From Liolophura sinensis (lineage: Eukaryota > Mollusca > Polyplacophora > Chitonida > Chitonidae), in NCBI RefSeq assembly GCF_032854445.1, contig NC_088299.1, forward strand, positions 3,447,001-3,511,000: a DNA stretch of 64,000 nucleotides, given 5' to 3'. A program made the translations under genes and the position numbers. Of this stretch, positions 12,882 to 24,200 are shown piece by piece (positions within the stretch are counted from its first letter, which is position 1; each line of letters starts with the position of its first letter). The notes under the pieces were generated by a model. That model saw only the letters and a program-made list of their open reading frames with translations, was not told the origin of the DNA and searched no databases.

Positions 12882-13222
12882 AGTGAGTGAGTGCTTGGGG
12901 TTTAACGTCGTACTCAACAATTTTTCAGTCATATGACAACGAAGGAATCATTAGGGTGCATGTACGTGTAATGTGCCTCCTTGTTGCAGGACGGATTTCC
13001 ACCGCTCTTTTTATTTAGTGCTGCTTCACTGAGACGATTTACCGAAGGCAAGTAAGCCGCCCCGCCCGAGCCATTATACTGATACGGGTCAACCATGCTG
13101 AACGCCAAGCGAGGAAGTTACAACTTCCTCTTTTAAAGTCTTAGGTGTGACTCGATCAAGGATTGATCCTGGGTCTACCGGTCCCGAAGCGGACGCTCTA
13201 CCAACTGTGCTATCCGGGCCGG
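12882..13222 (-). repeat. SINE-B copy, full length, with TSD
   Basis: SINE-B is a tRNA-derived family of about 340-360 bp with head GGCCCGGATAGCACAGTTGG and GAGCGTCCGCTTCGG (A-box region), B box GGATCAATCCTTGATCGAGT, a GGCTCGGGCGGGGCGG body block, and a CACTCACTCAC tail. This copy is on the minus strand. A 12-bp duplication TTTACAGATAAG flanks it at 12870-12881 and 13223-13234. Confidence 0.92.
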
Positions 13223-13807
13223 TTTACAGATAAGAAGCATGCAGATTTTATGACTTGAGGAAGCCGGAATGCACGGGGAAACCGGAACGCATGGAGGACA
13301 CCATATGCGATGAATTGTGATGCAATATGGGCAGTTGCAAGTCTAGGGCCCTTCATTCATAATGTTAAATTCTATAAGCCTGGTGGTATTGACTGCAAGA
13401 ACTCCCTGTCTCGGGTGATTTCATAATTCTATAAAGGAACAACAACAACAACAACAACAAAAAAAGGGCCATTTCTACCGAGTACGATAATCGCAGCGAT
13501 TTCCGCAGCGCCACCCGCAGTGGATCACTTCTAACATACATAAGTACAACCGTCTCCACTAAACTCGCGGCAGGTATCGCCATAGCGTTTAATTTTCCGC
13601 ATTTTCTGCGTTTGCCCCCTACGTCTTTCTGGTAGTAATTATCGTGTATTGAGTCTGGCTACATATACATTATTTATTCAGTGTATATAGAAACATCACA
13701 GTGTGAAAGATGGACGAAAAAGAGAGAATAATTTTGGAAGATGAAAAAAATCAATGCTCTTTTATTAGGCGAATCAGAGTTACAAAACAATCTTCCATGT
13801 CGATTGT

Positions 13808-14147
13808 CGTCCGCTTCGGGACCGGTAGATCCAGGATCAATCCTTGGTCGAGTCACACCTAAGACTTTAAAAGAGGAAGTTGTAACTTCCTCGCTTGACG
13901 TTCAGCATGAAGGGGATAGTACAACGACTGGTTGACCCGTATCAGTATAATGGCTCGGGCGGGGCGGTTTACTTGCGTTCGGTAAGTCGTCTCAGTGATG
14001 CAGCACTAAATAAAAGAGCGGTGGAAATCCGTCCTGCAACAAAGGAGGCACATTACACGTGCATGCACCCTAATGATTCCTTCGTCGTCATATGACTGAA
14101 AAATTGTTGAGTACGATGTTAAAACCCCAAGCACTCACTCACTCACT
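13808..14147 (+). repeat. SINE-B copy, head-truncated, with TSD
   Basis: Starts inside the tRNA-like head (CGTCCGCTTCGGGACCGGTA) and runs to the CACTCACTCAC tail. It is flanked by the 13-bp duplication CCATGTCGATTGT at 13795-13807 and 14148-14160. It is inverted relative to the copy at 12882-13222, 585 bp away. Confidence 0.92.
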
Positions 14148-14179
14148 CCATGTCGATTGTTGAAGTAGATGGGTGAAAT

Positions 14180-14260
14180 TTGCTTTTCCCGCGCTGTGAT
14201 TTTCCGGTCAGACCCGCATCTGGCGGGAAAACTTCACCACGTGTTTCGCGCAGCGGCTCT
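14180..14260. promoter_or_regulatory. Possible E2F-like site pair with an E-box
   Basis: The stretch holds TTTTCCCGCGC near 14183, its mirror GGCGGGAAAA near 14222, and CACGTG near 14238, within a locally GC-richer patch in AT-rich DNA. These match E2F and E-box consensus words. No transcript start or adjacent first exon is recognised, so function is only a suggestion. Confidence 0.25.
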
Positions 14261-15884
14261 GGTGGAAACGGCATTTGCTTTACAAATAAACAAACCAAAA
14301 TGCGGTTAGAACAAACTACACGCAGTATGCCTCCACTACTGTCTCACCGACTAGAATAGGCCTACGTTGTTTTTTAATAACAGAATTTCCTGAAGTCCGG
14401 GTCCAAAATGATAATGCCTTGAGATCACATATCACAAAAGATAAAATATAATACATTTATGAGTCTCATATTATACTAAAATGTGCAAACAATGTCAAAT
14501 ATGGGGTTTAGATTAAAGTCGACAGCAGTTTAGGTAACTTGTGTCGTCCTGCGTTAAAACATATTGAAAACCGCCATAACACAAAGTCATGGTTTTTGAA
14601 ACATTATGACGTCACCCAAGGCAATGCAGTTATGCAGTTTAACATTATGAATTAGAAGAAAAGTGTTCAAATTTCATTTTCTGCGGACGAATATGGACTT
14701 CAAACATATGCATAAGTAGAACCTGTGTTGTTACGTGTCACTGACTGAAGGCTGTTTTGGTAAACGAGTATGACTGATTTTACAGGCAGCTGAATATACA
14801 CTGATGCTTGTGACAACTCCATCACTAAATACCGCTAATGCATGAACTAAGTCATCCAATAATGGCCCATAACTAACGCTGATTATAATTTTTATACCAG
14901 TTATCCTAATAGGCACTTTGCGATATGCTGAGTATAAGTTCTAAGCCCTTGCACAAACCCGCTTTAAAGGAAAAAAAAGTAACAAAAATTAAGTTATTTC
15001 AGTAGAGGGACCCATGCAGACCTACATGGTTAAAATTATAGGCATTTTTCGTCCTTTTAATTGGTAACTCAATAAATCACCCTTTAATCTGGAATTCTTA
15101 TGAGACAATGGTTTACGCTATTTTAGAGAAACCGGAAACACGGTGTCGCGTCATCCGTACCTTATATATGCTCTTCGTTTGTTATATGCGAGACACAGCT
15201 TTGTCGTGAGAAGTACGGTCCCCTTATTATTATACGGTCCAACAAAACGTATGGTGGCCTCCTGATCGAAGCCTTAAGGAATAACGCCAGACGCATTCCA
15301 CTACCACTTTCTGCTTGACAAAGGTTTAACATGTAGCTAAGTCCATGTAGGCCTATATCAGAAGGAAAACAGCCGATTTAACACGACTTCTACATGGGAC
15401 TAATATAACAGATCAGCTATTTTTAGTCCCAGATTCTACATAATTCTACAGCATTCTACAAAAGCGTAAACTAGGAACGAGTGTCGTCATAGCGAACACA
15501 TGCCTCTCGGATGGCATTAATATCTTGCCCTTGGTTTAACTGAGAACATGGCGGCCCATTCGATTTTCCCTACGTGGGCGTTTTTGCTTACTATGAACCG
15601 CGATATCTCGGTTATGCTACTACATCACAAAAAAACCCTTGACGTTTCTTTAACTTTAAATGTGACTTTTTATAAATACTTATATACGTTTGGTTTAGTG
15701 TTGTCTTTAAGTCTTTAAAGAATAATGGATCAAGAGTCGAAATGTGATCCAAACTGTTTTCCGGAATGGCTTATTTCGCAACCTCTTCGTTGTGTTATAA
15801 AAACTGGAATATTATAAAAGATATATTTTATTTTGTCTCTTGGTCCGTTGTTTATCGATAAATATAATCGCGCACGAGTGCAAT

Positions 15885-16075
15885 TCCAAACTTCCCGCCA
15901 CGTGGCTTTTGACATTTGTAACCCGGAAGTAGTCGTTACAGCTGACTGGTTGTCAGACAGTCAAGTGCGCGCGCTGAAATTCGATCGGGTATGTGCGTGT
16001 TTTTATGAACACCAGCGTCAAAACTCTGACTTGTGTAGCCTCTAAATGTACTTACCGAGTTTCTTTGAGACGCGC
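15885..16075 (+). promoter_or_regulatory. Candidate promoter patch upstream of the TRIM gene
   Basis: A CpG-richer stretch in AT-rich DNA. It has an E-box CACGTG (15899-15904), an ETS-like core ACCCGGAAGT (15921-15930) and GTGCGCGCGCTGAAATTCGA followed by TCGGGTATGTG, which could be a splice donor. This is compatible with a first untranslated exon of the gene at 21202, but nothing proves it. Confidence 0.25.
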
Positions 16076-16601
16076 AGTTGTTAATTCAAGGTGTTCGTGG
16101 CAAATTATCAGCAAATAAGAGAAACGAGGTGAAAGGCGTAGAACGATGTCAGCGCTAGTTAACTAGTTCTCGGCCTAGTTAAATATTTTTTACTCATATT
16201 GACACAGCACAGTTGGAGTTTGGAGGACTGGAAGGATGCTGGCCTCATGTTTACGTGGATACTGGACAAAAGTTGTGTTTTCCTCTCTGCCAGCAGTGCC
16301 TAATCGTCATCAAGAGAAAAGAATTTGGTTGAACATGCAGACGACAGTTTAGGTGGTAAGATATCTACTTGTAGATGTGGCTTTAACGATGTGCATGGAT
16401 CTGTCTAATGAGCATTGCCTCATGGGTTTTCGTGGCATTAACACTTTGAGCGCAAGACCAGAATGTGCGACGCCTTTTAGAGTAAAAAGTAACCGAATGC
16501 AAATTAACTTTGATCCACACGATCCAATCCATCTCGCGTTCAAAATGTTGCGTTTTTCGCATTGAGACGAAAATGTGAGTACCGGTACCATGAATGATAC
16601 G

Positions 16602-16607
<6 letters not shown>

Positions 16608-16651
<44 letters not shown>
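16608..16651. repeat. (TA)n microsatellite
   Basis: A TA run of about 22 units in intergenic DNA. Confidence 0.95.
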
Positions 16652-16656
<5 letters not shown>

Positions 16657-19600
16657 TTCTATAGATTTCTAACAGTGCATGCTTGTTAGCAAGTTCCTAG
16701 CCATTGAGGGCGTATGTTCAAATCCAGTTCTCGTTGTTTTGACTGTGGCTGTAAGTCAGGAAGATTGTCTGGAATGTGTACATAGCAAAGGAGAGTGCTT
16801 TCCTCATCAAGTCAACAAGTCTTGGCCATGGTGTTAACACTGATCAGTCAATTCTGAGACGGATCAGATCAACAAAGGGTCTTTCTTTGTTTCTTAGCTG
16901 GGAAATCTTGGCAAGTAGTAGTGTGTTTTAATTGGCTAATTAATTTGAGCCTGTTTCCGCCTCATTATTATATGATATACATGTATAGTATGTAGTGAAA
17001 ATAATGAAATCTGGACTGTGGGTGTAGTACCATGGCTGAATGCTCAGAGCATAATACTGTTAATGTATAGAGGCTCTGAGAGTGACATTAATAAAAGACT
17101 TGAAAGACAGGCATACAATATACATGTACGATGTATGACAATGGGAATTGAACTGGATTAGAAACACTCTAAGTTGTGATTTCTAATCAGATGAATATGT
17201 TGGCTTGTAAGCAAAAGGTAAGGCTTGGAATATTTTGAGACTTTGGTGCAGTAACAATAGCAGATTAGCTAGAAGGGATTTGAAGAGTGTACATTTTGCA
17301 TACGGTTTCACATATATAGTGAAAACACATTAGGATTATACTTGTTGTAGCTGCATAAGACTTCAGTTGTTTACTAATCTTGTAAACTGCTGTGTAACTA
17401 GTAATTGTAACTCTGCATGATTTAATCTTGATGAATCAGATATTCAGGCCTTTCTGGCAAGTGCTTTTAAAATATATTATGCATTTGCTTTAACTGATAT
17501 AAAATTTTGTCCTGGACTTAGTACCCATTTTGTATGATTCTGAGAGTTCCACTTATCCACTTTTAGAAAAATGTGTTGAAATTTGCTCGGAAGGTATAAG
17601 TGTAGGGTGATACTGCACTGGAAAAGCACACGATTCAACATCAAAAGTAATATTTGATGATATTTAGTTTCATGGTCTCTAAATATACTTTTTGGGGGCA
17701 AATTTTTAGGGCAAATACAGTATTTATTTACTTATTTGCTTATTTGCATTAAAATCACAGAACATTAATTTGAAATGCTGAAAGGTTTGGGAAAGATAAA
17801 AAGTTTGAAAATTTGTACTGCACTAAAAATTCAAACAGTACTACATTGTTCTGACTTCAGAATCACCTTTTCTGTTATTCATGTAGCTGTAATCTGTATG
17901 AGTTGTTACATATAATGTCCACACTACAGTTACATAACTACAGTTACAGTAGGCCTCCTTGTCCTGAGGGGTTTATACTATTCTAAGCAACTTCTACTAT
18001 GCTCATGTGAATTTACTTTTGTAGATCTTCCCCCAGGCAGACCTAATGGTCCGCAGCTTCAGGCAGTCTCTGTGTCTTGCATATATATAAGTGTGTAGTC
18101 AGTTGTGTGTCGAAACTGAACTTTGTGTTCACCTGATTTGACTTAGGTATTGTTTATGTAGTCTCTCAGCGCATCTGGCATGGGTCGAGTATCAATGGCA
18201 GAGGCTGTGCTTATCTGAGAGGCAGGCATCATGCAGGTCAGGGCGTAATATCATCTGCTCCCATCTCTGGCACTATTCCAAAATATAGGGATGTTAGATG
18301 AATGTACTCACTGTACCTAACTACTGTGTCTTACTTCGGGAGAGATGTAACAATTTTGTTTGTTTGTTTGTTTGTTTTTTCTGTGTTTTAATTTTTTTTT
18401 GACTTCTACATGCGCATGTACAGTATTTGTATAGGGCATGATGTAAACATGACAAGAAGAGATTTTTCAGTTCAACAGATCTATATAATGGGTCAACTTT
18501 AATTTCAATAAATGCATATATAAGAAAGGAATCCAACTTAATACTACACGGGTGGTTATCTGCAAGGTGGACAATGTGTAGGGAACCATGAAAGAGCTTA
18601 TCTGCATGGTAATCCCTGACCTGTAATCTTCTATAAATCTGGGCAAGGCACCATTACAGGGAGGTTCAAAATAATCTACATGTATACCTACTCATTGGAT
18701 GTCCAGTTCTGAAGGTGTGAAAGTACAATATATCTGTGCCTAGAACTTGGGCCTACTGGGGATCTAGTGGAGGGGCTAGTTTTTCTTGTGTCGGTTATAC
18801 TTAGGGTAATGATTGGTATATTGGCATGTGCTTAGGTTTGCTTAAAGAGATAACTTGAAGGAACGCGGATACAGTACTTCAATTCATATACGTGTATATG
18901 TCAAGTTCTTGTCCCCGAAATTTCTTGAACTCTTTTTTTTTTTCACATGTTATCATGCAATCTGTATATTTGGAAGGGTATGACTTAATTACATTAATTA
19001 TCTACTCAATTCAATTAATGTTTTTGTTTGTGGATTTTCGTGCAACATGTACTTTTATCTGTTCGCTTAGAACAGAATCATTTCATGAAGCAACTGAACT
19101 ACACCTTTGTATATTAATGTATTATAGGAATTGAGGAAATGGGTTATACATCTAGGCCTAAATGTACATGTAGCTAGTAGACATCTTATTCATTTTTGAC
19201 ACCCTTACCCCTGTTCACCAGAAAACTTGTTAAATGATTACTGTTTTGGTTTACAAGTGTTATTTCAGAAGTCAAAATTGACAAAAATTTTAGTGGTTTG
19301 CAATTTCATAGAAAGGGCTGCCTATGTGTAAATGCATGGCTTCTATTGACATAATTTTTGGTCTGTGTAAGTCTTCAGTCCTCGGTCCTCCGTGCCCCTT
19401 CCTTGAGAGCCTCATGTGTTATAGTTAATTCCAGCTGAGTTATTAGGTAAAGACTCTGTTTTGAGGTCTGTGCCAAGTGAGGTTAGACTGTTCGTAATGT
19501 GCTTATAGCTTAACTGACATTGACAGGTTTTTACGTCATACAGTCGTGTGGTAGGTGCACGGAGAGAAGCATGTGCGTGGACCGTTCCCTGTTTTACCAG

Positions 19601-20737
19601 CCAGACTGAGGACAGGTACATGTATGCGAGGAAATCAGGATTAATTATCGAGCATAAATTTGGGATATGATATTCATGTGCCTGAAATCTATGTATTCTA
19701 CAACCTGATAACTTCAATGTGATTACCTCTAAGAATTATTTTATTTTGAAGATTGAACTGTTTTCCTTGGTTTACATGTAAGTTATGTTCCTGCATGTAT
19801 TATTCGTAATTCATTTGTTAGACATACTCATTACATGTACATGTAACTTTAACAAATTGTTTGTCTATAGCGATAACACATGCACATTGCAGTGTTATAA
19901 AGATGCTTATCAGAACATGTATGTATTTAATATTTTCATGCACAGTGTTATGTACTGTGTTCTTCAAATTGGATCTCTCCAAAAGAAAAAAGCAAATGGG
20001 CAACTGCCAATATCAGATGGAATGAAATTTTTGAAATGAAATTTTACCTTTTGTACATGTTAGTAGTTATTGATTGCAGCTATGCATCCTGAGATTGACC
20101 CATGCAGAATTTAAATTTATAACTCTTCTATGATGCAAGTTGAAATAAGTGTGATAGTCTTTATTGAGCGTATTAACTTTTTTGTCAATTATTAATTGCC
20201 TGTTGATAATTTTACGCCCCAAATCAAATAGCGATTCTGCAAAAATGTCTGGACATAATCTGAAAACAGTACCATGGTTAGCTGATGTTGTTATGCGTGG
20301 AACTCTTGGCGTGTGTATAAGCTGATGTACAGATGTAGCCTGTGTTGGGTAAATTACCAGTGCCTGAGCATATGAAGCTGTAGTATAAAGTACAGACTGA
20401 GGTAATATATAGGCTTACAAGTCACCGCATTCCTGGGCATTCTTCTCAAGCTGTGGCTGGCTGGTAGGGGGATTATGTGTTGCTGAGACAAGCTAAGCTT
20501 GGCCCATAACACTCTCAACTGGATATGATAGATGTAGGTCTAGTTGTCAGAGTCAGAATTTACAGAACAGACTGACATGATCTAGTGGCATTTGGTGGTG
20601 TTTTAGCTCCTATTTTCGATCAGCTTAATTACTAGCTGTTTATTCCTCAACCATATGATCACATACAGTATATTAAATGTAGGGTTTTCTTTTGGAACTT
20701 ACCTGCATATGCTTGTGAATATATGTGTATTGTGTTT

Positions 20738-20832
20738 ACATGGGGCCCTCACCAATCCAATCGTCTTGAGTTCAAGTCCAGCTCATGCTGGCTAATTCCT
20801 TTCCAGCCGTATGCGGGAAGGCCTGATGAATT
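20738..20832 (+). repeat. SINE-A fragment
   Basis: Holds the B-box region GAGTTCAAGTCCAGCTCATG and the following GGCTAATTCCTTTCCAGCCG block, then decays. Head and tail are missing. Confidence 0.75.
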
Positions 20833-21153
20833 GTTGCGATGGCTTTTTGAATCCATCAGGCATTTGACCATTGTACGCATGAGGTTGCAAGATCAAATAG
20901 AGGCCTAGCTGCTTCGTCTACAGCTTAAGTCAGCTGAAATTTGTCAGTCATGTTGAGCTGTGATGGTTTAGTAGGTGCACTCTGATATCTTCCACCTATA
21001 AACTTGACAACTAGCCGTATCATACATGTGAGTGAGGAAGTCTTTGAGTACAATGTCAAATACCATTCAGATAATTCAAATAACTACTGTATTAACTATG
21101 TAATACTGCTAACTTTTAGTTTTTTCTACAAGGTGAAGTGGTTGAAAACCATC

Positions 21154-21193
21154 ATGGAAAGACCACTTTCTGATGCCTGACAAGTTGAGGTAA
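21154..21193 (+). promoter_or_regulatory. Two short overlapping upstream open frames before the TRIM start
   Basis: ATG 21154 opens an 8-codon frame ending in TGA at 21178-21180. ATG 21173 opens a 6-codon frame (MPDKLR) ending at 21191-21193. Both end within 25 bp of the main ATG at 21202. If this stretch is in the mRNA leader, they would be expected to lower initiation at the main start. An AG acceptor (TTTTTCTACAAG, ending near 21132) may mark the exon's left border. Confidence 0.45.
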
Positions 21194-21201
21194 AATTCAA
21201 G

Positions 21202-24200
21202 ATGGCTGCCATGGAGGTGGATGGAGAATTACAGTGCCCCATCTGCCTGGATCTCTTCACCAGTCCCATCATCCTCCCATGTTCACATATTCTTTGTCGG
21301 CGACCATGTGCAGAAAATCTTTTTGACGATACATTTATTCGTTGCCCGGTGTGTCGTGACAATTGTTATGTCACTGGAGGAATCGGTAGCCTTCCCAGAG
21401 TTCTTGCTTTGGAGAACATCATTGAAAAGTACAAAGCCATTGGTGAGAGACGACAGCGTGACACAGAGAGTCCTGAGAGTGGCTCGGATGATGTCACTGC
21501 GGGTATAGATACGGAAAACGAGGTGCTGTGTCAGCTTTGTGATGCCTCACCGAGACGTGCCAGAAAGTCTTGTCTGGATTGCAATGCATCGTACTGCAAT
21601 CGCTGTCTGCGGATTTCACATCCCGCACGCGAACCGTTCAGTCTCCATGACCTTGTCGAGCCTCGATGTCCACTCCGGCCAAAAGACGTTCTTTGCACTG
21701 AGCACGGGGAGAAGCTGACTATATACTGTTACTTGTGTAAAGCGCCATGCTGTATCCTCTGTGTGGAAAAGGACCTTCATCCTGTAGAAGAGGGTCACAA
21801 GGCTGTGTCATTGGAAGAAGCTTATGCTCATTATAAGGTAAAATGGATAATTATGTAATCATAATAAGCATAATTGGCCAAAAAACTAAGTGCTGGAGTC
21901 ATTATATATCTACAGTGCTTGATATAAGGGCGAACTATTGGCCAAAAGTAAACTGTTTGAAAATTGAACATTATAGGTGAACGAAAAATTTAACTCCTAA
22001 AAACTGGACTGTTGAAGTGCAAAAGACATTTTTCCACATTCTTGTTAAAAAGGTGTATTCCACAAAAAATTTCTTAACCAAACCCTGATGTATGTTCATG
22101 AAATTATTGCGTGAAGGCATTACAGTCTGAAGAAAGTCAGGTTACAGTCGTGTGTATTTATGCTTTTATTGCAACTTAAGTTGACTACCCTAAGTTTTCA
22201 TTCTTTTCAACCGCCTCTACAACCAATATTTTGAAACATTTCGAGAGAACTACAGTATAGGATGTAGAGAGAAATAATTTGCACAGTTGCAAACTTGCAT
22301 CTTTAATGACACAAACAAATCGTTTTTAGCATCATTTCGTAATAATTGTAGGCATAAATTTCATTGACAAAAGTGCTTTAATGGTTGAAAAGGTTGGAGA
22401 TCTACAGTACTTTAGCTACTGACTTGTAAACCTTCAATTGCATTGACAGTGGTTTCTCCGCACTATTTTTTCATTGCTTTGTTTTTAAACAGGGTGTAAT
22501 AGAAACAAGTTTGAGTCATTTGGAGAACAGCCAGTCAAAACTAGCGTCAGTACTGGCCACTAGGAGAGCTCGTATAACAGAGCTACAGGTAATGTGGTTG
22601 TCATGGTTACTACTGATCTCTTAACCAGACATTGTTGTTGTCACAATTCTACTGTACAATTGTTCTTTAGTACAGCCGCTGACTAAAACGTCTCCAAAAT
22701 ATTGTTTCAGGTATATGTAGGTCATTGTGAAGAGTGAGCAACCTATAATAAGGAAGATTTATTAATTAATATCAAATCATATACATGTAATACTTTCAAA
22801 TATAGTGAGAATTTAGATGTATAATACACCCCTAGAAGTTAAAAAGCATACTATGTTGGATAGTAAGTACATGTATCAAGAAAATCAAATTCTTTCATGT
22901 TTACTGACGTAACCAAACGTACTGTTTAAATAAGTAATGTGGTGAAAAACAAGAAATCAAGCGTTCTGAGTATGACACAAAATATTAATCAAATAACTAA
23001 GTAATGAAAGCAGTGAAAATAAAAAAGGCTACAGATGGATAAATACATGTAATGATAATTGATTTATGAGTATGTTTTTGCTATGAGCTATTTATTGTCA
23101 AAATACCCTGTTTCTTTTAATTTTTGTGACACTTGGTCAGTTCTTTTTAGCCAGTGTACATGTAATTGTAGCAGGAACATTTAGTTTCTTTTTTCTTACT
23201 TGGTTAGTCCATCTAATGAACAACATACTCATATGTTTACTTTTCCAAAAAGCTGGAAAAGAAATATATTATTATGCTTTCTGCACTTCTAATATCTATT
23301 CCAAAAATTAGGGCAGTTGAAAACAATTCATTCCAAATTTAATGAACTGAATGAGACATTCCAAAGTGATGTTGGCTACAAAATGGCTGTATAATAATGT
23401 CTATGTGACATTATATGTGGCGATTAAAGCTAGAATCATTTATTGAAATATGACATATGTTAACTAAAGGACGCAATCAAGCTACGTAAATTGTCTGACT
23501 TGCACTCTTTGAATTCCAAAGGATTTTACAGAATCACCTGTACCTGTTCACAGACTAATATCAGTGTGCGCCGGGAACTGGTGAACCATCAGTGTGACGC
23601 TTTAGTGAATGAAGTTGAGGCTAAGAGGAGGTTTTTCCTGGCTGACTTGGATTATGAAGAACGTGTACGACAGATGGACATTGAGAGCTCAGTCAGTGGC
23701 CTGGAGAGGCTGATGGCCTCTGCAAAGAGTGTAACACGTTACTCACATGACGTCATGGCCAAGAAGGAGGCTGGGGCATTCCTTCAGGTAAGTTGGAAAA
23801 AAAAGGTAGACTAAATTTTCAACCTTACATCCTCTAGACAGTTATTTTCCAGCTTCAAAACAAATTATCAAAAGACATTACAGTTTATGAGTTTGGAATA
23901 TATTCTAGAATGTACTAAGAAATTAAGGGTAGCAGAAAGAAACACTTGACAAAATTGAAGTGCCTGTGTTTATTGTCATTGTTGGTAGGTATGGTAAGTT
24001 CTTTAATATTTAGTTCTTTAGTTCTTAATATTGCATGTGTTTTATTGAAAATATACCTTGTAAGATAAGCTATTGCCAATTGCATTTTCAAAAATGTGAT
24101 TTTGTTTCATGTTATTTTCTTTCTTACAGCTTGCTAACGCATTAAATGATAGGTAAGTTTACCAAGAACATAAAGCAGATTGTATTACATAGCATGAAAA

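Larger units (their letters stand above)
14161..21150. other. Intergenic region without recognisable coding sequence
   Basis: About 7 kb of AT-rich DNA between the SINE-B pair and the TRIM gene. Open frames are short, and none shows a known domain or codon pattern. It contains a (TA)n tract, a CpG-richer patch near 15.9-16.1 kb and one SINE-A fragment. It may include untranslated 5' exons of the TRIM gene, which cannot be identified from sequence alone. Confidence 0.6.
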
